NCBI GenBank assembly: GCA_913058495.1
Contig: CAJXQC010000005.1
Location: 62,001-126,000, forward strand
Direction of reading: 5' to 3'
DNA: 64,000 nucleotides
Source: an uncultured Balneola sp.
Lineage (GTDB): Bacteria; Bacteroidota; Rhodothermia; Balneolales; Balneolaceae
Part shown: piece after piece, positions 50,213 through 60,174 of the stretch
Layout: each line of letters begins with the position of its first letter
Numbering within the stretch: the stretch's first letter is position 1
The notes under the pieces: model-generated
The model's database searches: none
Seen by the model: only the letters and a program-made list of their open reading frames with translations
What the model was told of the DNA's origin: nothing
Translations under genes and position numbers: made by a program

Positions 50213-53200
50213 ATGAGACCATTAGTTAATAAAATGATACGGGTTACTTCTTGCTATTGTCTAATTGGAGTATTTTTGCTTCAGTTCGGGAATCCATCAA
50301 ATGTAAGAGCTCAGTTAATAGCTTCTTCATCAAATAGCATTCAAGCAAATAGTTATTATCCTGTTCATATATACAAAAACAGTATACCTGAGCTACAGAG
50401 CTTAATTTCTATTGACAAAGACAATGCTTTGCTAAAAGATGTGCTAAAAGAAATAGCAAAGAAAACCAAGCTTGGTATCGCTTATAATTCAGATCTTCAG
50501 GTTCTTGATAAAAAGGTCTCGGTTAAATTTGATAAAACCAGAGCTGCAGAAATTCTGGAATATGTTCTTATCGGGACAGAATATGAAGCAGCAATATCAA
50601 ATACCCGTGAAATATTATTGATAAAAAGAAAGGCGCTTAATGATAAAAAAGTTCTTGAAATAGAAATTTCAGGTGTGGTAAGAGATGCTGACACCGGAGA
50701 GCTTTTGCCAACAGTAAGTGTGTTTGTAAAAGGAACCAGTATTGGTGTCACTTCAAATATAGACGGAGAGTTTGAAATAACCGTCCCTGATGACTCTGAA
50801 ATACTTGTATTCAGATTTGTAGGGTATAAGGAACTGGAGATTCCTATAACCGGAAACATGTCGAATTTGCAAATTGAAATGGAACCGGATTTACTGATCT
50901 TTGAAGATGTAGTTGTTGTAGGTTATGGTACTCAGCAAAGAGAAGAGGTTACAGGTTCAGTTGCTTCTATACGAACTGAAGTTCTTGAAAATATACCGGT
51001 TTCCAGTTTTGAAAATGCTTTACAGGGTAGACTGGCAGGAGTAAATGTAGTTGAACCTACAGGTGAGCCGGGCGCCAGTCCTGAAATTACCATTCGTGGA
51101 GGAGGCTCAATTACAGCAAGTAATGGACCTCTATATGTTATTGATGGAGTGCCGCTTTCACGAAACTCGGATTTGCAGGTAAACATCCAATCTCAAAGAG
51201 GTTCATTTCAGGCGCCAAAATCGAACGCATTCAGTTCATTGAATCCTAACGATATAGAATCTATAGATGTTTTAAAAGATGCTGCATCAGCCGCAATATA
51301 TGGATCCAGGGGATCAGGCGGTGTAATATTGGTAACTACCAAAAAAGGAACACCCGGTATAAACCGAGTAACAGTAAGTATGTACGGCGGGGGCTCATCA
51401 GTTGTAAATAAACCTGATATGATGAACGCTGAGGAATTAATTGCTTACACAAAGGATGCAAGAAATAACAATTATCTTCAGGAAATTGATCGGGGCAATC
51501 AACCGGCAAATCCAAACTATGATCCCAACACAAATGCTGGAAGGCCAGATGTTGCAAACTTTTTGATTCCTGAACAGTATGTAAATTGGAATGGAACAGA
51601 TACAGATTGGCTGGATGTGGTACTCAGCTCTTCTGCACAACAAAATTACCACGTATCAGCAAGCGGAGGTACGGACAAAGCTACTTACTTTCTTTCAGCA
51701 GGATATTTAGATCAGGAAGGGATCATTGATGGTTCATCATTTACCAGATATAATTTCAGAGCAAATGTCAGTTATGACATTTCGGATAAAGTTAAAGTAG
51801 GTTCAGTAACCAATGCCGCTCTTTCTAACCATGATCGTTTACCGGCTAATGCTCCTTATTTTGGGCAACCACCAGGGATTATTTATTCAGCATTGGTGCA
51901 CTCACCTGTTGTAGCTCCTTATAATCCAGATGGAACTATTAATCAATTAAATAATCAATCCTATCTAGGTGGAGGTACAACCACAGCGAGTAATCCATTG
52001 GCTATCCAAGAGTTTATTTCTGAAGAAATAAAAAATAACAGACTCTATGGTAATGTATATGGTACTGTTGATATAAATGAGAACATGACATTTAAGTCAC
52101 TGATAGGATATGATGTAGACGATTATCAGTCTTCATTTTATAGAGGAACGCAATTCTTATACAGAAACCAAACCACCCCTCAGCCATTTGCACAATCAAG
52201 TGGAGCAAATGGATTTAACTGGTTATGGGAAAACACAGTTAACTACCAAAAGACTTTTAAAGTAGATCATAAGGTTGGAGTTTTGGTAGGATATACTGCT
52301 CAAAAACAAACTAACGAAGTAAATCTGGTTACAGCCAATGGTTTTGTAGATGATCAAATACCAAATATTGCCGGAGGTATCGTTACAGGTGGAGGAGTAA
52401 ATGAATCTGAATGGACTTTAGCTTCTATGTTAGCTCGCCTAAATTATGGTTATAAAGGAAAATATCTGGGAACATTTACAATCAGATCAGACAGGGCCTC
52501 AAGATTCGGTTCTGATAACCAGACAGGTATATTTCCATGGTTGGAGGTTAACAGAGGAATCGTTTATGGAATCTATGGACGCATTCAATGAACTTAAGTT
52601 AAGAGCCAGTTATGGGGTAGCAGGTAATTTTGAGATAGGAAACTATAATTCAATCAGTTTGCTGAATAGTGTGAATTATCCTGAGAACGGAGTTTTATTT
52701 CCAGGATCTTCACTAGCTACTTTAGGTGATAGCGAATTAACATGGGAAACCAGTTATCAATCAAACTTAGGAGTTGATTATGCTTTACTGAATGACAGGA
52801 TTTATGGTAGTATTGATTATTACTTTACTATCACAAAAGATTTGCTATTATCAGTTCCTGTACCCCCATCAACCGGGTTTGATCAAGTTTTAACAAATGT
52901 TGGAGAAGTTGAAAATGAAGGTTTTGAATTTTCAATAACATCAAGAAATTTGGTTAATGATTTTCAATGGTCAACCGATTTTAATTTTTCTACCAATAGA
53001 AATACTGTTAATAAGTTGGGACCTTCTGGAAATGCAATTTTACCATCGGGTGCTGCCGGAGTAAGACATATTACACAAGTCGGATCTGCTGTAGGTAGTT
53101 ACTACGGATATTTGGTAGATCGTATTTATCAAAATCAGGCAGAAATTGATGCGGACAATAATAGTGCTCCTGGTGGAGATTATGACCTGCTTGCTGCGGA

Positions 53201-53798
53201 CCCAAGACCGGGTGACTTCAGGTTTAAAGATGTGAATGGTGACGGAGTAGTGAATGCTGATGACCGTACTGTTTTAGGAAGTTATCAGCCGGACTTCATT
53301 TACGGAATCTCAAACAGATTTAACTACAGAAACTTTGATCTGAAAATATTTATTCAGGGGGTAGTAGGTAGGGAAGTGTTGAATTTAACAGCACGTCACT
53401 TGCTAAACGGTGAAGCAAATTTCAATTCTTATGCTGTGCTGAATGACAGATGGATTTCTGAAAGTGACCCCGGAAACGGAAAGTATCCGCGTGCAGACAG
53501 AAGCACCGGAACACACGGAAATAATAACAGGGCGTCATCATATCAGGTTCAGGATGGTAGCTATGTTAGCTTAAAGAATATTCAGATCGGATATAATTTG
53601 CCGGTAGAAAAGCTGAATAATATTGCGAGGAAGGCAAGAATTTATATTTCTGCAACAAACTTAGCGATTTTTACAGATTACATAGGATTTAATCCTGAAG
53701 TAAACTTGCAGTCATCAAGCAGTCTAACACCTGGTGAGGATTACGGTGCATATCCGCTTGCCAGAACAGTTCAACTTGGTATCAACCTTGAATTTTAA
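50213..53798 (+). pseudogene. STN-type SusC/RagA TonB-linked receptor, frameshifted
   Basis: A SusC receptor of about 1194 residues if read through. It has a signal peptide (to NVRAQ), an STN domain (DNALLKDVLKEIAKKTKLGI, about 65-135) for signalling to FecR, a carboxypeptidase-like domain (VRDADTGELLPTVS), and a plug (FEDVVVVGYGTQQREEVTGS; LNPNDIESIDVLKDAASAAI). Then comes the barrel. The frame breaks at 52538-52541: frame A reads GIFP at 52526-52537 then runs to a stop at 52591, while frame B resumes at WRLTEESFM from 52542. Compared with the usual FPSVALGWRL spacing, only 4 bases remain where about 15 are expected, as if 11 were deleted. It could also be a sequencing error. SusD follows intact. 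Confidence 0.85.
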
Positions 53799-53823
53799 AA
53801 GCATACTTATAACAGGAGACATT

Positions 53824-55194
53824 ATGAAGAAACTAATATTAACACTGTTCATTCCGCTTTTATTTATTTCATGCGGAGATGATTTTACAAACCTGGGACC
53901 TCTTACAGAGAGAAACGTCAACAATTTTTACAAAAATGAAACGGATTTCCAGCTGGCAATTCGAGGTGCTTTGGATGGACTGCAAAGCAGGGAAACATTT
54001 GGAGTAAACTTTGTTTTGTTTATGGAGATGAGGGCCGATAATGGTGCCAACGGCGGTGGAGCAACCGGCCTGGCTGCAAGTCTGGAGCAACTGGATACTT
54101 TTACTGATTTACCATCGGGTGAAGAGATATCGGCAACGTATAACGCAGTATATAAGGTTATTGCAGGAACCAATAATATTATTGCAAGAATAGACGATGC
54201 CAGCTTTGATAATGAAACAGTTCGGGATCAGATTAAAGGAGAAGCATACTTTATCAGATCGTTACTTTACTACCATATGGCAGTAATATTCGGAAATGTG
54301 CCGCTGCAACTAGAAGAGGTCACCTCCCCTGATGTTGAAGTAAATCAGGTAAGTGCAACAGCAATATATGATCAAATCGCGATTGATCTTGCTATGGCTG
54401 AAGATCTTTTACCTGAAACCGGAAGAATCACAAAGTGGGCTGCCGCTTCTTTATTAGGAAGAGTGCATCTTTCCAACGGCAATAACTCTGCCGCAGTTGC
54501 TCCTCTTCAAAGAGTGGTGGATTCAATGCAGTTTGAACTGGTTCCCGACTATTCTAATCTGTGGGGCGCTGCAAATGAAGGTAACATAGAATCTATTTTT
54601 GAAATAGAATATATAACCGGCAATGTTGGAGAAGGCAGTTCTTATACAGATAACTACACACCTCTTGGTTTTGGTGGTGTTGGTGGAGGTGGAGCACCTC
54701 AAAATGTAACAGATGATATTATCGGAGCTTATGAAGCCGGAGATGAAAGATTTGATGCTACTATTGATACAACAGATCCGGCTAATCCCTGGGTAAGAAA
54801 GTTTATCAGTAACCCAACTGTATCTTCCGATGGCGATAATAATTGGATGGAACTTCGTTATGCTGAGGTTTTATTGAATCTTGCAGAAGCTTTAGGTGAA
54901 TCTGATGCTGCATATGACCTTATTGACGAAGTCAGAGATCGTGCGGATTTAGGGGGCGTTGATCGGACACCGGCAGGAGGTACTTTCGAAGAAAAACTAC
55001 TTCAGGAAAGAAGAGTTGAATTTGCTTTTGAAAATAAGCGATGGGCTGATCTTAAAAGATTTGATGCAGCTAAATCTGTGATGTCGGCTCATTTAGGAAT
55101 CCCTGAAGCCCAGGTTACTTTATTGTTTCCAATACCTCAGGCAGCAATTGATGCGTCTCCGGATGATATGACGCAAAACCCAGAACATCAGTAA
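53824..55194 (+). CDS. SusD/RagB family outer membrane lipoprotein
   Basis: The partner of the frameshifted SusC, 456 residues. ATG at 53824 is chosen because AGGAG lies 6-7 bases before it and it starts a lipoprotein signal, MKKLILTLFIPLLFISCGDD, with cysteine 17; the longer frame upstream is in the SusC gene. The body has the usual helical layout: YFIRSLLYYHMAVIFGNVPL, WAAASLLGRVHLSNG, and near the C-terminus ELRYAEVLLNLAEALGES and LLQERRVEFAFENKRWADL. The ligand is unknown but is predicted to be the same glycan the locus targets. A strong terminator follows at 55206-55238. Confidence 0.95.
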   Translation: MKKLILTLFIPLLFISCGDDFTNLGPLTERNVNNFYKNETDFQLAIRGALDGLQSRETFGVNFVLFMEMRADNGANGGGATGLAASLEQLDTFTDLPSGEEISATYNAVYKVIAGTNNIIARIDDASFDNETVRDQIKGEAYFIRSLLYYHMAVIFGNVPLQLEEVTSPDVEVNQVSATAIYDQIAIDLAMAEDLLPETGRITKWAAASLLGRVHLSNGNNSAAVAPLQRVVDSMQFELVPDYSNLWGAANEGNIESIFEIEYITGNVGEGSSYTDNYTPLGFGGVGGGGAPQNVTDDIIGAYEAGDERFDATIDTTDPANPWVRKFISNPTVSSDGDNNWMELRYAEVLLNLAEALGESDAAYDLIDEVRDRADLGGVDRTPAGGTFEEKLLQERRVEFAFENKRWADLKRFDAAKSVMSAHLGIPEAQVTLLFPIPQAAIDASPDDMTQNPEHQ

Positions 55195-55205
55195 AGTGTA
55201 GCTTT

Positions 55206-55243
55206 ATAAGCCGGAGTCTGCATTTGTCTCCGGCTTATTTTTA
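55206..55243 (+). terminator. Rho-independent terminator after the second SusD gene
   Basis: ATAAGCCGGAG (55206-55216) pairs with CTCCGGCTTAT (55228-55238), followed by TTTTTATTATTT. It separates the receptor genes from the transport and kinase operon. Confidence 0.9.
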
Positions 55244-55323
55244 TTATTTGGGATATAAATCTCAATCGACGTGTTGGAATATCCTTTTCAGTAAAGACTT
55301 ATTTAACCTTTTAGAATCACATT

Positions 55324-56568
55324 ATGGAACGCAATCGTTATTTAGTTGGGCTTATTGTATTAACATTTTTTGTTATATCGTTTTTGACAAATATAATCGG
55401 GCCTTTAGTTCCTCAAATTATTGAGGACTTCGATTTAAGTCTTACTTTGGTTGCCGTACTTCCGTTTGCTTTCTTTATAGCATATGGAGTAATGTCGATT
55501 CCATCAGGAATATTGATTGAAAAATATGGTGAGAAAAAAGTCATGATTTTGGCTTTTCTGATCGCTTTTTCCGGTGCCTTATTATTTGCTGTGTTCCCGC
55601 AATATATTGTAGCGGTATTGTCACTGTTTTTTATCGGGTCCGGGATGGCAATGTTGCAGGTTGCAATAAATCCATTATTAAGAGTTTCGGGAGGCGAAGA
55701 AAATTTTGCTTTTAACTCTGTTATGGCTCAGCTTTTCTTTGGACTGGCATCCTTTTTAAGCCCGTTAGTGTATTCCTATCTGGTATTGAATATCGGGACA
55801 GATGATATGGGTTTCTTCTTATCAATACTGTCAGACTTAGTTCCACCAGAACTTCCCTGGATCTCTTTGTATTTGATTTTTGCATTGGTTTCTATCCTGA
55901 TGGTGATTGTAATTATTCTGTCCAAGTTTCCTGAAGTACTTAAAAACGAAGACGAAAAAGTTGGAGCTTTAGAAACACATCTGGAAATGCTGAAGAACAA
56001 AAAAGTAATATTGTTCTTTTTGGGAATATTCGCATATGTAGGTGCAGAACAAGGCGTTGCAAACTGGATCTCGGAATTTTTGTCTTCATATCACGGATAT
56101 GATCCACAAACGACAGGTGCAACTACGGTTTCATGGTTTTGGGGAATGATGACAGCAGGTACCGTGCTGGGACTGTTTTTATTAAAGATCATGGACAGTA
56201 AGAAAATTCTGGTGGGCTTCACTTCAATGGTACTTCTTTGTTTGGCTACAGCATTATTTGGTAGTGGAGAAATTGCACTCTACGCATTTCCCGCGATCGG
56301 TTTCTTTATTGCTGTTATGTGGCCAATTATTTTTTCACTTGCACTCAACTCTGTTGAGGAACATCATGGAACCTTCTCCGGGATTTTAGTAACAGGAATT
56401 GCAGGGGGTGCTGTTGTGCCGCTTATTGTTGGTTCTATTGGTGATATGTTCGGGTTGAGAGTAGGTATGTTATTTTTATTTATCGCTTTTGGATACATAC
56501 TAAGTATTGGTTTTTGGGCTAAACCTCTGGTAAATAATAAAACCATCGATTTTGCCGGTAAAGAATAA
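55324..56568 (+). CDS. FucP-like sugar transporter of the major facilitator superfamily
   Basis: A 414-residue membrane transporter of the FucP/FGHS sugar-proton symporter subfamily. About 12 helices are seen. IPSGILIEKYGEKKVMIL is the family's loop 2-3 motif, GSGMAMLQVAINPLLRVSGG and AQLFFGLASFLSPLVYSYL match FucP-like proteins of Bacteroidota, and YVGAEQGVANWISEFL is the seventh-helix signature. It should import a monosaccharide across the inner membrane by proton symport. It is the first gene of an operon with a ROK kinase (32-base gap), so the sugar is probably phosphorylated right after entry. Confidence 0.92.
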   Translation: MERNRYLVGLIVLTFFVISFLTNIIGPLVPQIIEDFDLSLTLVAVLPFAFFIAYGVMSIPSGILIEKYGEKKVMILAFLIAFSGALLFAVFPQYIVAVLSLFFIGSGMAMLQVAINPLLRVSGGEENFAFNSVMAQLFFGLASFLSPLVYSYLVLNIGTDDMGFFLSILSDLVPPELPWISLYLIFALVSILMVIVIILSKFPEVLKNEDEKVGALETHLEMLKNKKVILFFLGIFAYVGAEQGVANWISEFLSSYHGYDPQTTGATTVSWFWGMMTAGTVLGLFLLKIMDSKKILVGFTSMVLLCLATALFGSGEIALYAFPAIGFFIAVMWPIIFSLALNSVEEHHGTFSGILVTGIAGGAVVPLIVGSIGDMFGLRVGMLFLFIAFGYILSIGFWAKPLVNNKTIDFAGKE

Positions 56569-56600
56569 CATCAATTAGAAATAAAAGAGAGAGGAGAGTC

Positions 56601-57461
56601 TTGAGCACGGGAACTCTTATAGGAATTGATTTAGGTGGTACGAATGTAAGAGCAGCTTGTATTCTTGATGATGAGATTGAAGAAATGATTTCAGAACCTA
56701 TCTCTGGGAAAGAAAATGCTGAATTACTGATTAATCAGATTAAAGAGATGATTTCAAATTTATGGAACTCAAATATTGAAGCAATCGGAATAGGAGTTCC
56801 AAGTGTAGTGGATGTAGAAAAAGGGATTGTCTATGATGTTCAGAATATTCCTTCATGGAAAGAGGTTCCCCTTAAAGAAATTCTGGAAGAAGAATTTGGC
56901 AAACCGGTTTTCATTAACAATGATGCTAATTGTTTTACACTCGGCGAAAAATACTTTGGCGAAGCGAAAAACTATAAATCTATTGTGGGCTTGATTTTGG
57001 GTACGGGCTTTGGTTCCGGATTAATACTTAACAATATCTTGTATTCCGGGAATAACTGCGGAGCAGGAGAAGTGGGAATGCTTCCTTATAAAGATTCAAT
57101 ATTTGAGCACTATTGTTCAGGACAGTTTTTTGAGATTCATAAAAATACAACTGGACAAGAGCTTTTTAACAGAGCCCAAAAAGGAGACAGAGAGGCTATG
57201 GAAGCTTATAATGAATTTGGTGCACACCTCGGAAATGCAGTGAAAGTGATTATGTATGCATATGATCCGGAGGTGATAGTTCTGGGCGGAAGCGTTTCAA
57301 AAGCTTTTTCTTTTTTTCAAGAAAGTATGTTCAAGGCTATGGAAGATTTTGCCTATCCAAACTCCATCAGAAATTTAAAAATTAAAACTACAGAACGGAA
57401 ATCGGTCGCGGTATTAGGGGCAGCAGCGCTTGTATTAGACCATCAGTTTCTAAATAACTAG
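56601..57461 (+). CDS. ROK-family sugar kinase
   Basis: A 286-residue ROK kinase. LIGIDLGGTNVRAACI is the ATP phosphate-binding start, FINNDANCFTLGEKYFG contains the catalytic aspartate, and ILGTGFGSGLIL the second phosphate loop. The usual ROK zinc motif (ExGH then CxCGxxGCxE) is absent: the glutamate is in GAGEVGML, where the His is Met, and the Cys-rich segment is replaced by EHYCSGQFFEIHK. The TTG start at 56601 is supported by a ribosome site GAGAGGAGAG just before it. It lies in the transporter operon. Candidate substrates are glucosamine, N-acetylglucosamine or glucose; the neighbouring nagB favours an amino sugar. Confidence 0.9.
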   Translation: MSTGTLIGIDLGGTNVRAACILDDEIEEMISEPISGKENAELLINQIKEMISNLWNSNIEAIGIGVPSVVDVEKGIVYDVQNIPSWKEVPLKEILEEEFGKPVFINNDANCFTLGEKYFGEAKNYKSIVGLILGTGFGSGLILNNILYSGNNCGAGEVGMLPYKDSIFEHYCSGQFFEIHKNTTGQELFNRAQKGDREAMEAYNEFGAHLGNAVKVIMYAYDPEVIVLGGSVSKAFSFFQESMFKAMEDFAYPNSIRNLKIKTTERKSVAVLGAAALVLDHQFLNN

Positions 57462-57468
57462 GAATGTC

Positions 57469-60156
57469 ATGAAATCATCATTATTAAAATTAAGCGGTAA
57501 AAGATTTCTATTTGTGGGAGTTGTTCTAGCCTTTTTGAGCTGTACAATGCCATCCGATTCAACTTTGATCCCTATAACTGTAGAAAATAATACACCGGGA
57601 ACGCCTCAGCTTTTTGGAGTCCCTGTTCCTGAAGGCGATTTGTATTCTCCTGACCGTGTAAGAGTGTTAGACAACAATGGAAATGAAGTTCCTTCTCAAA
57701 TCACTAAAGTTACGACATGGGAACCTTCTGATAACAGTATAAAGTGGCTTTGGGTGTTCTTTTTTACAGAAGAGGGAAATGAATACAGCGTTGAGTATGG
57801 AAATGAAATAAGAAATGCCCGGGATTATGATCAGAAATTAGTAATACGGAATAACCAAAGACAGAATGGTGAGGTTGAAATAAACACAGGCCCTCTCAGG
57901 TTTGTAGTAAATAAAGGTGAAGGTGGCGGGTTTCAAAATTCTCCGGCAGGCAGTGGTTTTCTTGATAAGGTAGAACTGGATATTGATGGAGATGGATTTA
58001 CAGATGATGATATCATAGCAATGGGAGAAGCTGGAAGAAGTTCTTTTCTGGATCTTCTTGACGATGCAGGAATAGACAAGTCAAAAGCGGTAGTACTGAA
58101 AACAGTAAAAGAGTTAGGAACAGGTCCGTTGCATGCCATTATCCGTATTGAAGGAGAATATGAATACAAGCGTGGTGACAACAATAAAGCTCCTTTTACA
58201 ACCAGAATTCATGCTTATGCCGGTAAGAGCTATATAAAAGTTCAACATACATTTGTATACACCGGAGAACCCGATCAGCATAAGAAACAAGAAGGAGAGT
58301 ATGAAGCCATTGCAACCGAAAACGGTAAAATAATTGATGAATCTATACTTAGGAAAGATGCCGGATTCACAAAACCAAATGACAGAATTGAAGCTACCGG
58401 TTTATCTCTGAAATATAATATGGATGAATCAAGGACGGTAACCTCAGCTTACTATGACGGTAAATGGTGGGATACTTCAACAAGCACAGTAGTTCAAAGT
58501 CCTTTATCTGATTTTGCATCAGTTCTGCAAACAGGACCGAACACATCTCAAATTCCGGAACTTAAAAATTCATCTCCCGAGGAAAGAATGGAGAATGAAT
58601 TCAGTTCAACGATAAATGTTGACGGCACTACTGATATGAAGAAAGAAAGATCGCCGGGATGGTTAGATATTTCAGACAACAAGTGGGGAGTTACTGTTAG
58701 TTTTCAAAGCTTCTTTGAAGAATATCCGAAAGAGATTGCAGTAGATGGAAATAACAATAAAGTAACAGCCTACATCTGGACACCGTCTGTAGACCCTATG
58801 AGTTTTGCAAGAAAAGACAGCGATAATGATAGCGGTATGATCGCCAATTTTGCTCAAGGTCTGGCTAAAACAACAGAGATGGTATTTAACTTCCATAAGA
58901 AAAGTGCAGTCGAAGATATTTCAAAAGATGTACAACGCTTTATGGACTCACCGGTAACTCACGCTTCTCCGGAATGGTATGCTGAAAGTGAAGCATTTGG
59001 TAAAATGACAGAGAGCCTTGATAAGTACGCTGCATATGAAAGAGGTATAGATTATAAGTTGAACTGGATGCAGTTCAATCAACAGTGGGAACCTTGGTTC
59101 GGTATGCTTAACTACGGTGATAACCTGACCTATTTTTATGGGTATGAGTGGTTTCAGTGGACAAATAATGAGCCTGGGAATGATTATATGTGGTGGTTAC
59201 AGTTTATGAGAACAGGAAACCCCATGTATTATAAAACAGCAAAAGCAGCGAGTGCACACACAATGGATGTTGATAATATTCATTGGCCTAAGGATCCGGT
59301 TTATTTTGGAGATACAAATGAATCGTTGCACGCTTTTCAAAATGAGGACCTTCCTGAAGGATCGCCTTATGTAGGTATGGGACGGAGGCACGCATCACAG
59401 CACTATACATCACTATTGAGTGCACATGTATGGGTTCCCGGATGGACTACTTCATACTATTTAGATGGCAACCACAGAGGTCTTGAAGTAGCTAAACAGA
59501 CAGGAGATTATTACATGAAAAGGGTTTTTGGTGATCACGGATTAAGAGGAAGAAGACTGTATCTGTCTGTGTGGAACTTAGCTGAGATCTACGACGCAAC
59601 AAAGTCAGAGAAATACTATAAAGAACTGGAAGACCGGGTAAACTTAATGCTTGAATTACAAAAACATCCTGATCAGGGAGGAGAGTTGGTAATTAACCGA
59701 TACGGATATGCTCAGGTTTACGCTAGTAATGGTTTACGTAAATACTATCAGTTCACCGGTAGTCAGGAAGTAAAAGACGCAGTAGTAGATCATGCAAGAA
59801 CTCTCAGAGATGTCCCTCCACTTAATCATGACATGGAATCATACCTATCTTCAATAAGCAGCTTGGTTTTAGGATATGAATATTCCGGTGAAAAGAGTTT
59901 ACTTGATGAAGCAGTTAGCCGGGCCCGATATTTAAAAACCGAAGAACTGGTCCAGGATTTTAATTCATATCAAAATCAAAAGATCCTGGCAGATGCTTTG
60001 GAAGAAGCAAGTAATTTCCCAAAAGACCCGGGAGCAAGAAGGCCTCCTATCTGGCAGATAACTAACGGTTTAAGAGTTTTTGGCTGGACAAGTATTTATA
60101 ATGTACCTTATCTGGAATATTGGATGGAAAAAGAAAACTATCCTGCAGAAAAGTAA
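57469..60156 (+). CDS. PcRGLX/YetA-like lipoprotein, probable polysaccharide lyase or glycan hydrolase
   Basis: An 895-residue exported protein. A lipoprotein signal has lipobox LAFLSC (near residue 25). The first domain (about 35-150; TPGTPQLFGVPVPEGDLYSP) looks like the RIFT-barrel domain of PcRGLX/YetA-like proteins. A beta-rich central domain follows, then a C-terminal alpha/alpha-toroid (about 490-895) with WYAESEAFG, GWTTSYYLDGNHRG and ISSLVLGYEYSG. PcRGLX is an exo-rhamnogalacturonan lyase, but most relatives are uncharacterised, so activity on pectin is not assured. It lies 7 bases after the ROK kinase. The surface location fits a role in degrading or trimming the glycan before uptake. 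Family call from pattern, moderately sure. Confidence 0.75.
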   Translation: MKSSLLKLSGKRFLFVGVVLAFLSCTMPSDSTLIPITVENNTPGTPQLFGVPVPEGDLYSPDRVRVLDNNGNEVPSQITKVTTWEPSDNSIKWLWVFFFTEEGNEYSVEYGNEIRNARDYDQKLVIRNNQRQNGEVEINTGPLRFVVNKGEGGGFQNSPAGSGFLDKVELDIDGDGFTDDDIIAMGEAGRSSFLDLLDDAGIDKSKAVVLKTVKELGTGPLHAIIRIEGEYEYKRGDNNKAPFTTRIHAYAGKSYIKVQHTFVYTGEPDQHKKQEGEYEAIATENGKIIDESILRKDAGFTKPNDRIEATGLSLKYNMDESRTVTSAYYDGKWWDTSTSTVVQSPLSDFASVLQTGPNTSQIPELKNSSPEERMENEFSSTINVDGTTDMKKERSPGWLDISDNKWGVTVSFQSFFEEYPKEIAVDGNNNKVTAYIWTPSVDPMSFARKDSDNDSGMIANFAQGLAKTTEMVFNFHKKSAVEDISKDVQRFMDSPVTHASPEWYAESEAFGKMTESLDKYAAYERGIDYKLNWMQFNQQWEPWFGMLNYGDNLTYFYGYEWFQWTNNEPGNDYMWWLQFMRTGNPMYYKTAKAASAHTMDVDNIHWPKDPVYFGDTNESLHAFQNEDLPEGSPYVGMGRRHASQHYTSLLSAHVWVPGWTTSYYLDGNHRGLEVAKQTGDYYMKRVFGDHGLRGRRLYLSVWNLAEIYDATKSEKYYKELEDRVNLMLELQKHPDQGGELVINRYGYAQVYASNGLRKYYQFTGSQEVKDAVVDHARTLRDVPPLNHDMESYLSSISSLVLGYEYSGEKSLLDEAVSRARYLKTEELVQDFNSYQNQKILADALEEASNFPKDPGARRPPIWQITNGLRVFGWTSIYNVPYLEYWMEKENYPAEK

Positions 60157-60174
60157 CTTTAGCAATATAATTTT

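Noticed and set aside
50213-53798. Programmed ribosomal frameshift in SusC
   Set aside because: No slippery heptamer with a downstream structure is evident at 52532-52545, and the lost spacing suggests a deletion or sequence error instead.
53734-53823. 30-codon N-terminal extension of the second SusD
   Set aside because: The bases encode the end of SusC in another frame, and a ribosome site plus lipoprotein signal mark the start at 53824.
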